The notes: generated by a model from the sequence alone, not told the origin. A stretch of 64,000 nucleotides of DNA from CAYFVU01 sp964594775 (GCA_964594775.1 CAZQNO010000005.1:1-64000), one strand, 5' to 3'; positions 7,667 to 16,094 are shown, numbered from the stretch's first letter. A program made the numbers and translations.

Positions 7667-9421
7667 TCACCTTTTCCAGACAGCTTTCCAGTCGATACGC
7701 CACTCCCGGCTCCGCTCAACTTCCTCCGGAGCATCGAGTCCCATCTGTCCTCCCGGGTTCATGATGTTCTCAGGATCGAAGTAGCGTTTCAGCGCCTTGA
7801 GGGCCCCCATCTGCGTGTCACCGAGATGCTCCCGCATCCAGGGGCCGATCATGCGGCCGACCCCGTGGTGGTGGCTGAGACTGCCGCCGCTCTTGGCGAT
7901 GGCCTCTATTATCTTCGTCTGAAAGGCGAGGTACTCCTGTCGCGTTTCAAAATAGGCGTTGAAAATGAAGTAGAGGTTCGTGCCGTGGGGGTAGAAGTGG
8001 CCGGTGTGGGTCATGCAGACGGTGCCGGGCCGCTTTTTTACCACCGACCTTACCCTGCGATACACCTCGTGAAGGTTTTCCCAGGTCACCGACGTTTCCA
8101 AGGTGTCGATCACGATGCCGAAATCGCCCATGTCCTCCCGCAGATAGGGATCGCGGTAGCGGCCGTGCTCCCACTTCTTTACCGCATAGCCGCCCAGGGG
8201 GATGCCGCCGCGGCGCAGGCAGATCCGCCGGGACTTGCGGAGCACATTTCGGGAAAATCCCCGCTCTCCCTCCGTGCGCGCCAGAAAGAGACAACGCTTG
8301 CCCGGCTTCAACCTAAAGAGTTTTATCGCCGCATCGAGGATCGTATCCTCTACACCGTAGAGCTTGAGCCCCACTTGGGTCTCCTCCGGGTCGGAGAGGC
8401 GCATCACCCCGGGAAAACCGAACTCTCCCTGGCTGATCTCCCTCACCGCCTCAACGGCCCCTTCCCAATGAGGAAACATGTAGGCGAAACGGATCCGGTT
8501 CTTCGGCATATGGGAGAAGATCTTCATCGTCGCCTCCACCAGGATGCCGTAGCAGCCTTCGCTTCCCTTCATTATATCGTTGAGTTTCGGCCCCGTAGCG
8601 CTTGCGGGAAAGGGACGGGTGACGAAGCTTCCCGCCGGCGTCACGTATTCCTGACTCAGGACAAGATCGCAGGCGTCTCCGTAGTAGCTCGACTGCTGTC
8701 CCGCCCCCCAGGTGACGATCCAGCCGCCGACGGTCGAATATTCGAAGGACTGGGGAAAGTGGCCGCAGGTATAGGCCCCCTTTGTGCCGAAACGCTCGGG
8801 TGCCTCGTTGAGGGCCTCTTCGTAGGCGGGTCCCAACATCCCCGCCTGGACGGTGCAGCTCTTATTCTTCTCGCTCAGAGAGACGATCTTGTTCATGTGA
8901 GTCTGCATGACCAGGCTCACGCCCCCGCAGACCGGCCGCACGCCGAAGTTCACCGTCGATCCTGCACCGAAGACGGTCAGCGGAATGCGGTGTTCGCCGC
9001 AGCAGGCGACGATCTTCGCCACATCGCTCTTATCCCGGGGATGGACCACCACGTCGGCGATTTCGCGGACAATTTTTTCCCGCAGTTCCAGCTCCTCCTC
9101 CATCGTCTTGCCGCAGGAGTACTTTACCCGCTGATAGTCCTCCGTGGAGACGTTCTCTTTCCCCGCTATCCGTTCGAGGGCGGCGATGTGCTCCTCAGAG
9201 AGGGCCGGCGGCCGGTTTTTCAGCCTGACCTCTTCGTCACCCTCCAGCCTGCGCTCTTTAAAGTGATCGTCTGTTAAGGCGAACTCGTCTTTCATAAGCC
9301 GGTAGAGCTTGTCGTTTGGATGTTTGTACCCCTTTGGGTCTCCCCACTTGAGAATCGAACGGTAGCTTCCCGGCTTCGGCGGGGTCTCTCTCCATGGCGG
9401 ACTGAATTTACTGTGCATCAT
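7667..9421 (-). CDS. FAD-binding oxidase resembling alkylglycerone-phosphate synthase
   Basis: VAO/PCMH-type flavoprotein of about 584 aa. The FAD domain shows VVVHPRDKSDVAKIV, PLTVFGAGSTVNFG and HFPQSFEYSTVGGWIVTW. The last of these and the C-terminal GGSLSHHHGVGRM, then KRYFDPENIMNPGG, follow eukaryotic alkyl-DHAP synthase (AGPS) much more closely than GlcD, whose equivalent motif is H-x-G-D-G-N. In AGPS the His-rich motif is catalytic in exchanging an acyl for an alkyl chain on DHAP. Bacterial relatives are poorly characterised and some may be simple 2-hydroxyacid or polyol oxidases. The ATG at 9421 overlaps the kinase stop by 4 bases; a second ATG at 9418 has better spacing from AGGAG. 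It is co-transcribed with the FGGY kinase and the Gfo/Idh-SCP2 fusion. Confidence 0.8.
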   Translation of the reverse strand: MMHSKFSPPWRETPPKPGSYRSILKWGDPKGYKHPNDKLYRLMKDEFALTDDHFKERRLEGDEEVRLKNRPPALSEEHIAALERIAGKENVSTEDYQRVKYSCGKTMEEELELREKIVREIADVVVHPRDKSDVAKIVACCGEHRIPLTVFGAGSTVNFGVRPVCGGVSLVMQTHMNKIVSLSEKNKSCTVQAGMLGPAYEEALNEAPERFGTKGAYTCGHFPQSFEYSTVGGWIVTWGAGQQSSYYGDACDLVLSQEYVTPAGSFVTRPFPASATGPKLNDIMKGSEGCYGILVEATMKIFSHMPKNRIRFAYMFPHWEGAVEAVREISQGEFGFPGVMRLSDPEETQVGLKLYGVEDTILDAAIKLFRLKPGKRCLFLARTEGERGFSRNVLRKSRRICLRRGGIPLGGYAVKKWEHGRYRDPYLREDMGDFGIVIDTLETSVTWENLHEVYRRVRSVVKKRPGTVCMTHTGHFYPHGTNLYFIFNAYFETRQEYLAFQTKIIEAIAKSGGSLSHHHGVGRMIGPWMREHLGDTQMGALKALKRYFDPENIMNPGGQMGLDAPEEVERSREWRIDWKAVWKR

Positions 9422-10977
9422 GCCTCTCCTATCATCTCCGGGTATCCGACGGTTCTGCCGATTTCCCGATATAATCCCTTCATGGTCGGAAATATTTTCC
9501 TGTAGATTTCGAACAGTTTGTCGTAGAGTTCTCTGTATTCCTTTCTCGGGTAGAAGGTCTCTTTGTAGCTCACCATCTCTTTGACCGCTTCGTGGAAACC
9601 GGCGTAATGACCGAGGCCTACGGCGCTTACGATGGCCGCCCCGAGTCCGCTGGTTTCCCATGTCCGCCCGCGGACTATGGGAAGGCCGAAGATGTCGGCG
9701 CTTATTCTGCAGATTTCATCGCTGCGGCCCGCACCGCCGCTTACCGCCGCCCTTTCGACTTTCCGGCCGCCTCTTTGTTCGAGAGAACGGAGTCCATCCC
9801 GCAGGGCGTAGGCCAATCCCTCTATCATGGCGCGGTAGACGTATGCGCGGGTGTGCACGTCTGCGAATCCGAGCATCGCTCCCTTTGCGGAGGGATGCTT
9901 GAGCCCAGGACTCCAGAAAGGCTGGACCATCAGACCCATCGAGCCGGCGGGCACCTCTTTTAATAAGCGGTCCAGCAGTTCCTCCGGACTCTTTCCGTTT
10001 TTTTTCGATTCAACGATTTCCTTGTAGCCGAACTGCTCCTTGAACCAGGTGATCATCCAGTAGCCGCGAAATATCTCGATCTCTGGATTCCAGTAACCGG
10101 GAAGCGGGGCGGGATATGCAGGCATGAAGCGGATAGGCTCGAAGTATCGCCGGCTCGTAGTCTGAACGGTTGCCGTCGTGCCGAAGCTGAGACTCGCCAT
10201 CCCTTCGTCGACGACCCCCATTGCGAGCGTTTCACATCCCTTGTCCGAACCGCAGGCGATGACCGGAAGCCCTCTTGGAAGACCGGTCTGCTCTGCCGCT
10301 TCGCCGCGGATGTAACCGATCAATGCCCCCGGTTCGACTAAATCGGGAAGTTTCTCCCTCTCCACCGGGAAGAGTCGCCGGTTCAGTGATTTCTCCGAAG
10401 CCCAGCACCGCCTTTTATAGTCCATCGGGACATGCCCGACTTGACTCGCCGTAGAGTCTATAAACGCTCCGGTGAGAAAGTGGTTGAGATAACCCGAGAC
10501 CTGAAGATACTTCGCGCAGCGCTCCCACAGCTCCGCTTCGTTCTGCCGCAGCCAGTTTACCTTCCCGTCGCTCTGGGTCTTCATCAGGGCTTGATACAAT
10601 CCCGCAGCCTTGAAGGCAAAAGCCGTTGCTCCCCGCGGACGGTATTCCGGTCTCGCCTTCCGCTGGTCGAGCCATGTTATGACCGGCCGCAGAGGCTCTC
10701 CGTCCCCGTCTACGCAGACCATACTGTCGCGCTGCGCGGTTACGCCGATACCGCGGATGCCGTTAAAAACCTCTCCGTTCGCCTCTTTCAGCATGCGGCA
10801 TGCCTTTATCAAACTCTCTCGAAACAGAACCGAACTCTGCTCCGCCCAGCCCGGCTTGGGAGAATAGTAGGGAGAATACTGGACCTTCGCCGTTTCTACG
10901 AGCCTGCCTTTTAGATCGAAGATGAGACCGCGGAGGCTCTGGGTGCCGCAGTCTATCGAGAGAATATGGGGCTTCAC
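9418..10977 (-). CDS. FGGY-family carbohydrate kinase
   Basis: ATP-dependent sugar or polyol kinase, 519 aa, cytosolic. The N-terminal ATPase phosphate-1 loop is LSIDCGTQSLRGLIFD. The catalytic/substrate region includes PGWAEQ and GVTAQRDSMV. The C-terminal domain carries SGGAGRSDEICRISADIFGLPI, the family adenosine/phosphate-2 signature, followed by ETSGLGAAIVSAVGLG. The length and motifs fit the xylulokinase/glycerol kinase/erythritol kinase superfamily. Because the two upstream flavoproteins resemble glycerol-3-phosphate dehydrogenase subunits, glycerol or another short polyol is a reasonable substrate guess, but this is inference. The start ATG overlaps the stop of the DUF1667 gene by 4 bases (translational coupling). 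Confidence 0.88.
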   Translation of the reverse strand: MKPHILSIDCGTQSLRGLIFDLKGRLVETAKVQYSPYYSPKPGWAEQSSVLFRESLIKACRMLKEANGEVFNGIRGIGVTAQRDSMVCVDGDGEPLRPVITWLDQRKARPEYRPRGATAFAFKAAGLYQALMKTQSDGKVNWLRQNEAELWERCAKYLQVSGYLNHFLTGAFIDSTASQVGHVPMDYKRRCWASEKSLNRRLFPVEREKLPDLVEPGALIGYIRGEAAEQTGLPRGLPVIACGSDKGCETLAMGVVDEGMASLSFGTTATVQTTSRRYFEPIRFMPAYPAPLPGYWNPEIEIFRGYWMITWFKEQFGYKEIVESKKNGKSPEELLDRLLKEVPAGSMGLMVQPFWSPGLKHPSAKGAMLGFADVHTRAYVYRAMIEGLAYALRDGLRSLEQRGGRKVERAAVSGGAGRSDEICRISADIFGLPIVRGRTWETSGLGAAIVSAVGLGHYAGFHEAVKEMVSYKETFYPRKEYRELYDKLFEIYRKIFPTMKGLYREIGRTVGYPEMIGEA

Positions 10978-11366
10978 GATTTTTCCTCCATATAGCCGGT
11001 GGCCACGAGAGATGCAAATCCTTCTTCATCTTTGTAAAAGTCCTCAACAACGACATCTCCCGGTTTGAGCCGCCGCTCGACGAGTACGGAGTCGATCTTC
11101 TTCATGAAATCGAAAAACTCTTTCAGCGGAACATCCCGATTCGTTTTAACGGACAGACGGGGAAAGTCGGGAAATACCGTCCTCACCGTCGTGGTGAGCG
11201 TCCGGGTAGGGTTGAGTATCTCCCGGCGCAGCCACTCCTCTCCCCGTTCGCAGCGGCTGCCCTCCATGCGCAGCACTCCGCCTTCCTCGTCTAATTCTAC
11301 CTTCACCCTGCAGCCCCTTGGACAGGCAAGACAGGTAAGGGTGCGGCTTCTCTCAGTCGCTTCCAT
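10974..11366 (-). CDS. DUF1667 Cys-rich protein
   Basis: Small cytosolic protein of 130 aa with an N-terminal cysteine cluster (LTCLACPRGCRVKV and later GSRCERGEEW), probably binding iron-sulfur or zinc, then a DUF1667-type body with NPTRTLTTTVR, the conserved R-x-L-T-T-T-V-R segment. DUF1667 proteins are typically encoded next to GlpA/GlpB-like flavoproteins and FGGY kinases, as here, and are thought to serve as the third subunit (functional stand-in for GlpC) of an anaerobic glycerol-3-phosphate dehydrogenase-like complex. It overlaps the FAD oxidoreductase gene by 14 bases and the kinase gene by 4, so it is translated in step with both. Confidence 0.8.
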   Translation of the reverse strand: MEATERSRTLTCLACPRGCRVKVELDEEGGVLRMEGSRCERGEEWLRREILNPTRTLTTTVRTVFPDFPRLSVKTNRDVPLKEFFDFMKKIDSVLVERRLKPGDVVVEDFYKDEEGFASLVATGYMEEKS

Positions 11367-12708
11367 TTTCCTCTTCCTCGAGGACCGCTTCGTAGCGAAG
11401 GATTCTTTCCGCCGTAATCCGGTCCTCTGCGCCGCCGGCGGTCCTTATCGTCAGCGTCTCCATTTCCGCCGGTCTCAGCGCAGGAAATCGGCGGTTTTTT
11501 AGCTCTATCCTCTCTCCCGACTCGTCAACGGCGAATAATCGCAACCGAGCTGCTCCCGTTTCCCTCCTTACCCGAAAGGAGAGATCGATGCTGTGCGCGT
11601 CGGCGCGGTAGCGGTCTATCCGTATCCTCTGCGGAAGAATATAGGCTATCGGTCCCTCGCTGGTGAGCGGCACCGTGCGGGGGGCACCGTCGCTGCTGCC
11701 GCTGTGCGCTCCCGCTGAAGCAGCATCGTCTGCGGCAAAGGCCGCCGCGTCCCTTCCCGCCAACTCGGCGCCGGCCGATACGTAGTCGACCAAATCACTC
11801 ACGTGCAGCGCGTTTCCACAGGAGTAGAGTCCCGGCACGCCGGTCATCATTCCCTCGTCCACCAGAGGGCCGCCGGTCACCTCGTCGATCTCCGCCCCCA
11901 GCTCCGCAGCGATTTCGTTTTCCGGAATGAGTCCCACCGAAAGTATAAGGCTGTCGCAGGCTATATAGCGCTCGCCACCGGCTATAGGCCGAAGCTGTTC
12001 ATCGACCCGGCATACCGTCACCCCTTCGACCCGTTCCCGTCCATGGACCCTCGTTACGGTGGTCGAGAGGTGGAGAGGGATACGGTAATCCTCGAGACAC
12101 TGTGAGAGATTTCTCGGCAGCCCCGAGGGGCGGGCCATTATCTCGTAGACGCCCTCTACTTCTGCCCCTTCGAGTCTGAGTCTTCTCGCCATGATAAGGC
12201 CTATATCGCCGCTTCCGAGAATAACGCAGCGGCGGCTGGGCATGTAGCCTTGAATATTTATGAAATACTGGGCGAGACCTGCGGTAAGTACTCCCGAAGG
12301 CCTGCTGCCGTGGAGAAAGATCTGTCTTGCCGTGCGTTCCCGGCAGCCGGTGGCAAGCACAAGGGCCGCGGCCTCGAATTTCATCGTACCCTCAGGACTG
12401 ACGCCGGAGAGCCGAAACGAGTCCGCATCGCGGCGGACCGAATCGAGATAGGTCGATAGATAGATGGGTAGGCCAAAGCTGCGGGTCTTCAGCAGCTCCC
12501 GCCATGCGTATTCGGGACCGGTGAGCCGCTCACCGTAGCGGATCACGCCGAAGCCGTCGTGAATACACTGCTTGAGAATGCCGCCTGCACACTCCTCCCG
12601 CTCCACGATGCAGCAGCGCGCACCGGCAGACTTCGCCGCCGATGCTGCGGCCAGTCCGGCAGGGCCCGAACCGATTACCAGAACATCCCATCTGTCGGCC
12701 TTATCCAT
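11353..12708 (-). CDS. NAD(P)/FAD-dependent oxidoreductase (GlpB/HcnB-like)
   Basis: Flavoprotein of 451 aa related to the pyridine nucleotide-disulfide oxidoreductases. The FAD loop is at residues 11-20 (VIGSGPAGLAAA) and a second nucleotide-binding loop CVILGSGDIGLIMARRL lies near residue 165, with a C-terminal FAD ribityl segment GLYSCGNALHVSDLVDYVSAGAE split over two strands. There is no redox-active CxxC after the first loop, so it is of the HcnB/opine-dehydrogenase/GlpB kind, not thioredoxin reductase. It likely takes electrons from the adjacent GlpA-like subunit and passes them on. It overlaps the upstream dehydrogenase gene by 8 bases and the DUF1667 gene by 14. The last 80 residues form an extra beta-rich tail of unknown role. 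Confidence 0.82.
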   Translation of the reverse strand: MDKADRWDVLVIGSGPAGLAAASAAKSAGARCCIVEREECAGGILKQCIHDGFGVIRYGERLTGPEYAWRELLKTRSFGLPIYLSTYLDSVRRDADSFRLSGVSPEGTMKFEAAALVLATGCRERTARQIFLHGSRPSGVLTAGLAQYFINIQGYMPSRRCVILGSGDIGLIMARRLRLEGAEVEGVYEIMARPSGLPRNLSQCLEDYRIPLHLSTTVTRVHGRERVEGVTVCRVDEQLRPIAGGERYIACDSLILSVGLIPENEIAAELGAEIDEVTGGPLVDEGMMTGVPGLYSCGNALHVSDLVDYVSAGAELAGRDAAAFAADDAASAGAHSGSSDGAPRTVPLTSEGPIAYILPQRIRIDRYRADAHSIDLSFRVRRETGAARLRLFAVDESGERIELKNRRFPALRPAEMETLTIRTAGGAEDRITAERILRYEAVLEEEENGSD

Positions 12709-14473
12709 GGAAAAGCTCCCGTCCTTTCTTCGTTTCGGTGAGTATAATCGATGAGGCTCCGCCCCTTTTCGTCACCTTCTGCACCGGCAATTGCAATTCC
12801 CGCATCATGATTTCAATTATCCGAGGGGTACAAAACCCCCCGTGGCAGCGTCCCGTACCTGCTCTTGTACGCCGTTTTATGCCGTCTATGGTGAGCACCG
12901 GCACCGGGGCTTTCATTACGTCTCTAACCTCGCCCTCGCTCACTTCCTCGCAGCGGCAGACGATTCTGCCGTAGGCCGGATCTCTCTTTATCAGCTCGTC
13001 CCGGTCGGCATCGCTCAATTCGGCGGGCTTTACAGGCCCTTTCCTGCGGGCGTGAAAGTCTTCTCTCTTCTCAACGGCCTGCTCTTCTTCGAGTATTTGT
13101 ATACAGAGTTTCACGGCATCTGCCGCGATGGCCGGCGCCGAGGCAAGACCGGGAGATTGGATGCCGGCGAGATGCACGAGGTTCTGCACCCCTTCGGACC
13201 TTTCGATTATAAAATCCTCTTCCCACGTGCACGCCCGGATTCCCGCAAAATAGGTTATCACCTGTGACGGTGAAAGTTTTCTATTCACTTCGAAACGGCT
13301 AAACAGGTCGCTTAGATCCTGAGGATCGGTCTCATACTCATCCCTCTCCGGGACCTCCCTCGCCGTCGGTCCGACGAGGATGTTTCCCTCTATCGTCGGA
13401 ACGATTCCCCCGCCCTTCGTCTTGGACTTCTCCCGGTCAAGCAGGCTCGGCATCGCGGCAATACGCTGCTGGTATCTGCCGGTCTTGCTATCGAGTATCG
13501 CATCTACCCCTTTTCTTCCATGGAGGGAAAAGAAACGGTCTCCGGCCAAGGCTGCAACCCAGTCGGCCCACATACCGGCGGCGTTTATCACCACCTTCGC
13601 CCTGCAGATCCCCCGTGTTGTCTCCACTTCAACGATTTTCCGGGAACCTTGCCCAGTTGAGGCCGTCTCACCGGTATTAAGGCCGCTGGTTTTAAGACCG
13701 GTGAGGCCCGTTTCCAGGTAGAGCTCGACACCGTTTTGCACCGCGTTCTCCGCAAGAGCACTGGTGAGGACATAGGGGCTGAGCCTGCCGGCTGATGGAA
13801 AGAAGAGGGCTCCGTGCTGCTTTTCCGTCAGCCACGGCTCTATCTTCGCAACTTTAGAACGAGAAAGATATTTGCAGCCGTCAACGCCGTTTCTGCGGGC
13901 CCGTGCAAAAAGAAGGGGAAGCAATAAGCGGTACCAGGGACGAGAGAACAACACGAGAGAACCGGGCCGATCAAAAGGTACATCGAGCTGCTCACAGAGA
14001 CGATCGTACATCCTGTTGCCGCGGACATTATACTTTGCCTTGAGGCTTCCCGTCGGCGGGGCAAAGCCGGGATGGATCATCCCGTCGTTCCGGCCGCTGG
14101 TGTGCATCGCCACATCACACTCTTTTTCCACGACGGCTACTGTTAATCGATACCGGCTCAGCTCACGGGCAGCGGCACAGCCGATTACTCCCGCCCCTAC
14201 GATGAGCACATCAAAAAAACGGCCTTCCAAGGACTTGTCGCCGGCTTCCGGCACTGCCGGATCTTTTGTCACGCGTATTCCTTCAACGTCGATATCGTTT
14301 ATTACCGATTTAAAACCTCTTCCCGAGGCGGCGTATCCTGCCTGTATTTTTTCATCCCAAGTACTTACCTTCCCGCAGAGTCGAACCGAGCGATGAAATC
14401 GTTCGACCGTAAGATCGGAGACACCCAATTTTTCGAGGATACGTCGTACGATTTTTTCCGGCTCTTTTTTCAA
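12701..14473 (-). CDS. GlpA-like FAD dehydrogenase with BFD-type [2Fe-2S] domain
   Basis: Probable anaerobic glycerol-3-phosphate dehydrogenase-like enzyme, 590 aa. An N-terminal extension of about 85 residues precedes a DAO-type FAD domain (IVGAGVIGCAAAREL, GAGVIG at 93-98; MHTSGRNDGMIHPGF). The C-terminus carries a BFD-like [2Fe-2S] site with Cys506 and Cys508 (CRC), Cys543 and Cys548 (RCHGGFC). The extension (KIVRRILEKLGVSDLTV and beyond) is not typical of GlpA and its role is unknown. In anaerobes such proteins oxidise glycerol-3-phosphate or a similar polyol phosphate and pass electrons to the partner flavoprotein encoded next. The ATG overlaps the GntR stop by 4 bases. The exact substrate is inferred from the FGGY kinase, not proven. 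Confidence 0.82.
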   Translation of the reverse strand: MKKEPEKIVRRILEKLGVSDLTVERFHRSVRLCGKVSTWDEKIQAGYAASGRGFKSVINDIDVEGIRVTKDPAVPEAGDKSLEGRFFDVLIVGAGVIGCAAARELSRYRLTVAVVEKECDVAMHTSGRNDGMIHPGFAPPTGSLKAKYNVRGNRMYDRLCEQLDVPFDRPGSLVLFSRPWYRLLLPLLFARARRNGVDGCKYLSRSKVAKIEPWLTEKQHGALFFPSAGRLSPYVLTSALAENAVQNGVELYLETGLTGLKTSGLNTGETASTGQGSRKIVEVETTRGICRAKVVINAAGMWADWVAALAGDRFFSLHGRKGVDAILDSKTGRYQQRIAAMPSLLDREKSKTKGGGIVPTIEGNILVGPTAREVPERDEYETDPQDLSDLFSRFEVNRKLSPSQVITYFAGIRACTWEEDFIIERSEGVQNLVHLAGIQSPGLASAPAIAADAVKLCIQILEEEQAVEKREDFHARRKGPVKPAELSDADRDELIKRDPAYGRIVCRCEEVSEGEVRDVMKAPVPVLTIDGIKRRTRAGTGRCHGGFCTPRIIEIMMRELQLPVQKVTKRGGASSIILTETKKGRELFHG

Positions 14474-15216
14474 TCGTTTTCATCCTCTTGCACAAGAACC
14501 CGGTTGAGTTTTTCGGCGCTTTCTCTGAGCAGCCTCCTCATCTGTGATTCCGCCTCTTTTACGTCCCCGCCACGTATTCCTTCGACGATGAGACGGTGAT
14601 TTTCGAGAATCGGTCTTAGATCGATTCCGTGGCGATAAAAGCGGTGGAGCACATTCATGTAGAGCGTTTTGAAACTGTTTATCAGCATCGGATAGACGAT
14701 GTTCCCGCCGGCCATGGCAACTGCATGATGAAAGCGGTAGTCTGCTTCGGCTATTTCCCGCCGGCGGCTTTCGGTATTTCCGAAAACCCTTTCCTCTTCG
14801 CGCAGAGCCTCTTCGAGGCGATTCAGCTCTTCTTCGTCCCGCCTGAGCGCTGCGAGACGGGCGGTTTCCGACTCAAAGAGCATCCTCATTTCGAGCATGC
14901 CGTTGAGGATTTCCGGCTTCAGTTCACCGGCACCGTAACGCAGGAGGCTGTTGAGGACTTCTACCGAACCTTCATAGCGGAAGTCGTTGACCACCGTCCC
15001 CCGTCTCGCAATGATGGTAACCAGTCCCTTTGCGGCAAGTTCTACCAGTCCCTCGTGCACTACCGGCCTGCTTACTTCCAGCATTCTCGCCAGTTCCCGT
15101 TCCGACGGCAGCTTTTCGCCGCTCTTGAATCGGCCCAAAAGGATCAGTTCTTCGAAGCGTTCGATAAATCCTTCCTTGAGGCTCTTCGCTTCAAGCGGTT
15201 TCATCCTATTTTTCAC
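14470..15216 (-). CDS. FadR-type GntR transcriptional regulator
   Basis: Regulator of 248 aa: winged HTH at residues 15-80 (GEKLPSERELARMLEVSRPVVHEG, then LVTIIARRGTVV) followed by an all-helical FCD effector domain containing the metal/acid-binding pattern (EADYRFHHAVA, then LENHRLIVEGI). FCD regulators usually bind organic acids or sugar acids and repress their own operon. The gene is first in the polyol-type operon and lies just behind a perfect palindrome of the TGGT-NNN-ACCA type that such regulators bind. The start is GTG at 15216 with GGAGG 7 bases upstream; an internal ATG five codons in is less well placed. Confidence 0.88.
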   Translation of the reverse strand: MKNRMKPLEAKSLKEGFIERFEELILLGRFKSGEKLPSERELARMLEVSRPVVHEGLVELAAKGLVTIIARRGTVVNDFRYEGSVEVLNSLLRYGAGELKPEILNGMLEMRMLFESETARLAALRRDEEELNRLEEALREEERVFGNTESRRREIAEADYRFHHAVAMAGGNIVYPMLINSFKTLYMNVLHRFYRHGIDLRPILENHRLIVEGIRGGDVKEAESQMRRLLRESAEKLNRVLVQEDEND

Positions 15217-15244
15217 CGATCATCCTCCAGTACCCCCTTCGCCT

Positions 15245-15279
15245 TATACCGGCTGGTGGTTATACCACCAGCCGGTATA
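15245..15279. promoter_or_regulatory. Perfect palindromic operator for the GntR regulator
   Basis: TATACCGGCTGGTGGT, spacer TAT, then its exact reverse complement: 16-bp arms with no mismatch. The core TGGT-TAT-ACCA matches the FadR-subfamily half-site pattern. It lies directly downstream of the -10 box and upstream of the GntR start, so a bound repressor would block the transcription start. Confidence 0.8.
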
Positions 15280-15280
15280 G

Positions 15281-15309
15281 ATTATATGACCGTTTTTATA
15301 GATTGTAAA
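15281..15309 (-). promoter_or_regulatory. Sigma-70-type promoter of the polyol operon
   Basis: On the minus strand TTTACA, 17 bases, then TATAAT: near-consensus boxes at consensus spacing. The -10 box ends 1 base before the palindromic operator, so the transcript begins inside the palindrome. Confidence 0.8.
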
Positions 15310-15427
15310 GGATTTTTTCACTTCTCCCGTGCTGTACTCTTACTTGTTTACAGGCATATCACATGGATTTATAACTAGCCATGAACACACAAAACTCGTC
15401 TCTCCTCTCCCCCTTCTTGTCTCCTCG

Positions 15428-15482
15428 CGGTAGGCGGGGGAAGTCCCATCGACTGTGCAAAGGCGGTTTCCCTCACCGCAGC
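15428..15482. repeat. 55-bp repeat, left copy at an assembly gap
   Basis: Identical over 55 bases to 15583-15637. It contains two short inverted repeats (GGG...CCC and GCGGT...ACCGC). Its abrupt end at the N run suggests a contig end and not a biological boundary. Confidence 0.8.
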
Positions 15483-15582
15483 NNNNNNNNNNNNNNNNNN
15501 NNNNNNNNNNNNNNNNNNNNNNNNNNNNNNNNNNNNNNNNNNNNNNNNNNNNNNNNNNNNNNNNNNNNNNNNNNNNNNNNNN
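15483..15582. other. 100-N assembly gap
   Basis: Exactly 100 N. The round length marks a scaffolding placeholder, so the true distance is unknown and could be zero or even negative, given the identical flanks. Confidence 0.98.
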
Positions 15583-15637
15583 CGGTAGGCGGGGGAAGTC
15601 CCATCGACTGTGCAAAGGCGGTTTCCCTCACCGCAGC
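15583..15637. repeat. 55-bp repeat, right copy at an assembly gap
   Basis: Exact copy of 15428-15482. It ends two bases before the stop codon of the ferritin-like gene (15639). Confidence 0.8.
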
Positions 15638-15638
15638 A

Positions 15639-16082
15639 TTAAAGTAAAGATTCAAGTTCGTAGCGGTCCTTTACCAGCGAGTGGTGACGCCGTTCCTCCT
15701 CATAGAGACTATGAAAAAAGTCGGCCATTTCGTTTCTCTCCCCGCAGCTCTCGGATATGTGACGGTACATCTTCATCGTCCACTCCTCCAATTCGAGGAC
15801 ATGAGCGAAGAAATCGATCCGGCTGAGGCTCTTGACCTCTTTTTCGGGAGGGAGTTCGTTCATACTCGCAGATACGTCTTCCGCTTTTGCCTTCAGTTCG
15901 GCATCGTGTGACAGGCTCGAGAGCTTTTCCTGCAAAAAGCGCAGATGAGAAGCTTCCTGCTCTGCCATTGAGCGGAGAAACTGGCGCATTCCCTCGTCCA
16001 CGGGTCCCTTCGCGTATTCGGTATACACCGACCGCAATCGTCGCGCACTCTCCTGTGCAATTTCAAAAACCGAATTACTCAT
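15639..16082 (-). CDS. Rubrerythrin/ferritin-like diiron protein
   Basis: Helical protein of 147 aa with two repeats of a diiron-type motif: MAEQEASHLRFLQEKL in the first half and YEEERRHHSLVKDRYE in the second, both E-x-x-H-like, plus ELEEWTMKMYRHI supplying a further glutamate pair. This fits a four-helix ferritin-like fold (rubrerythrin N-terminal type) without a rubredoxin domain. Such proteins handle peroxide or iron in anaerobes. The ATG at 16082 is preferred because conserved helix 1 begins there and a GATAAT hexamer lies 6 bases upstream; the frame is open to 16163 but without a ribosome binding site. It is divergent from infC. Confidence 0.7.
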   Translation of the reverse strand: MSNSVFEIAQESARRLRSVYTEYAKGPVDEGMRQFLRSMAEQEASHLRFLQEKLSSLSHDAELKAKAEDVSASMNELPPEKEVKSLSRIDFFAHVLELEEWTMKMYRHISESCGERNEMADFFHSLYEEERRHHSLVKDRYELESLL

Positions 16083-16088
16083 ACCCCT

Positions 16089-16094
16089 ATTATC
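16089..16094 (-). promoter_or_regulatory. Possible leaderless -10 element before the ferritin-like gene
   Basis: GATAAT on the minus strand, then 6 bases, then the ATG at 16082. AGGGG in the gap is too close to the ATG to act as a normal Shine-Dalgarno. Confidence 0.35.

Noticed and set aside
7658..9277. Open frame of over 500 codons on the plus strand
   Set aside because: It lies fully antisense to the AGPS-like flavoprotein, which has clear family motifs. The antisense product is rich in His, Arg and Pro and shows no family pattern.
15428..15637. Possible CRISPR repeat pair
   Set aside because: There are only two copies, of 55 bp, separated by placeholder N, with no cas genes nearby. An assembly artefact is more likely.
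15340..15826. Open frames spanning the N run
   Set aside because: They exist only because N codons are not stops. The sequence either side has no protein-family features.
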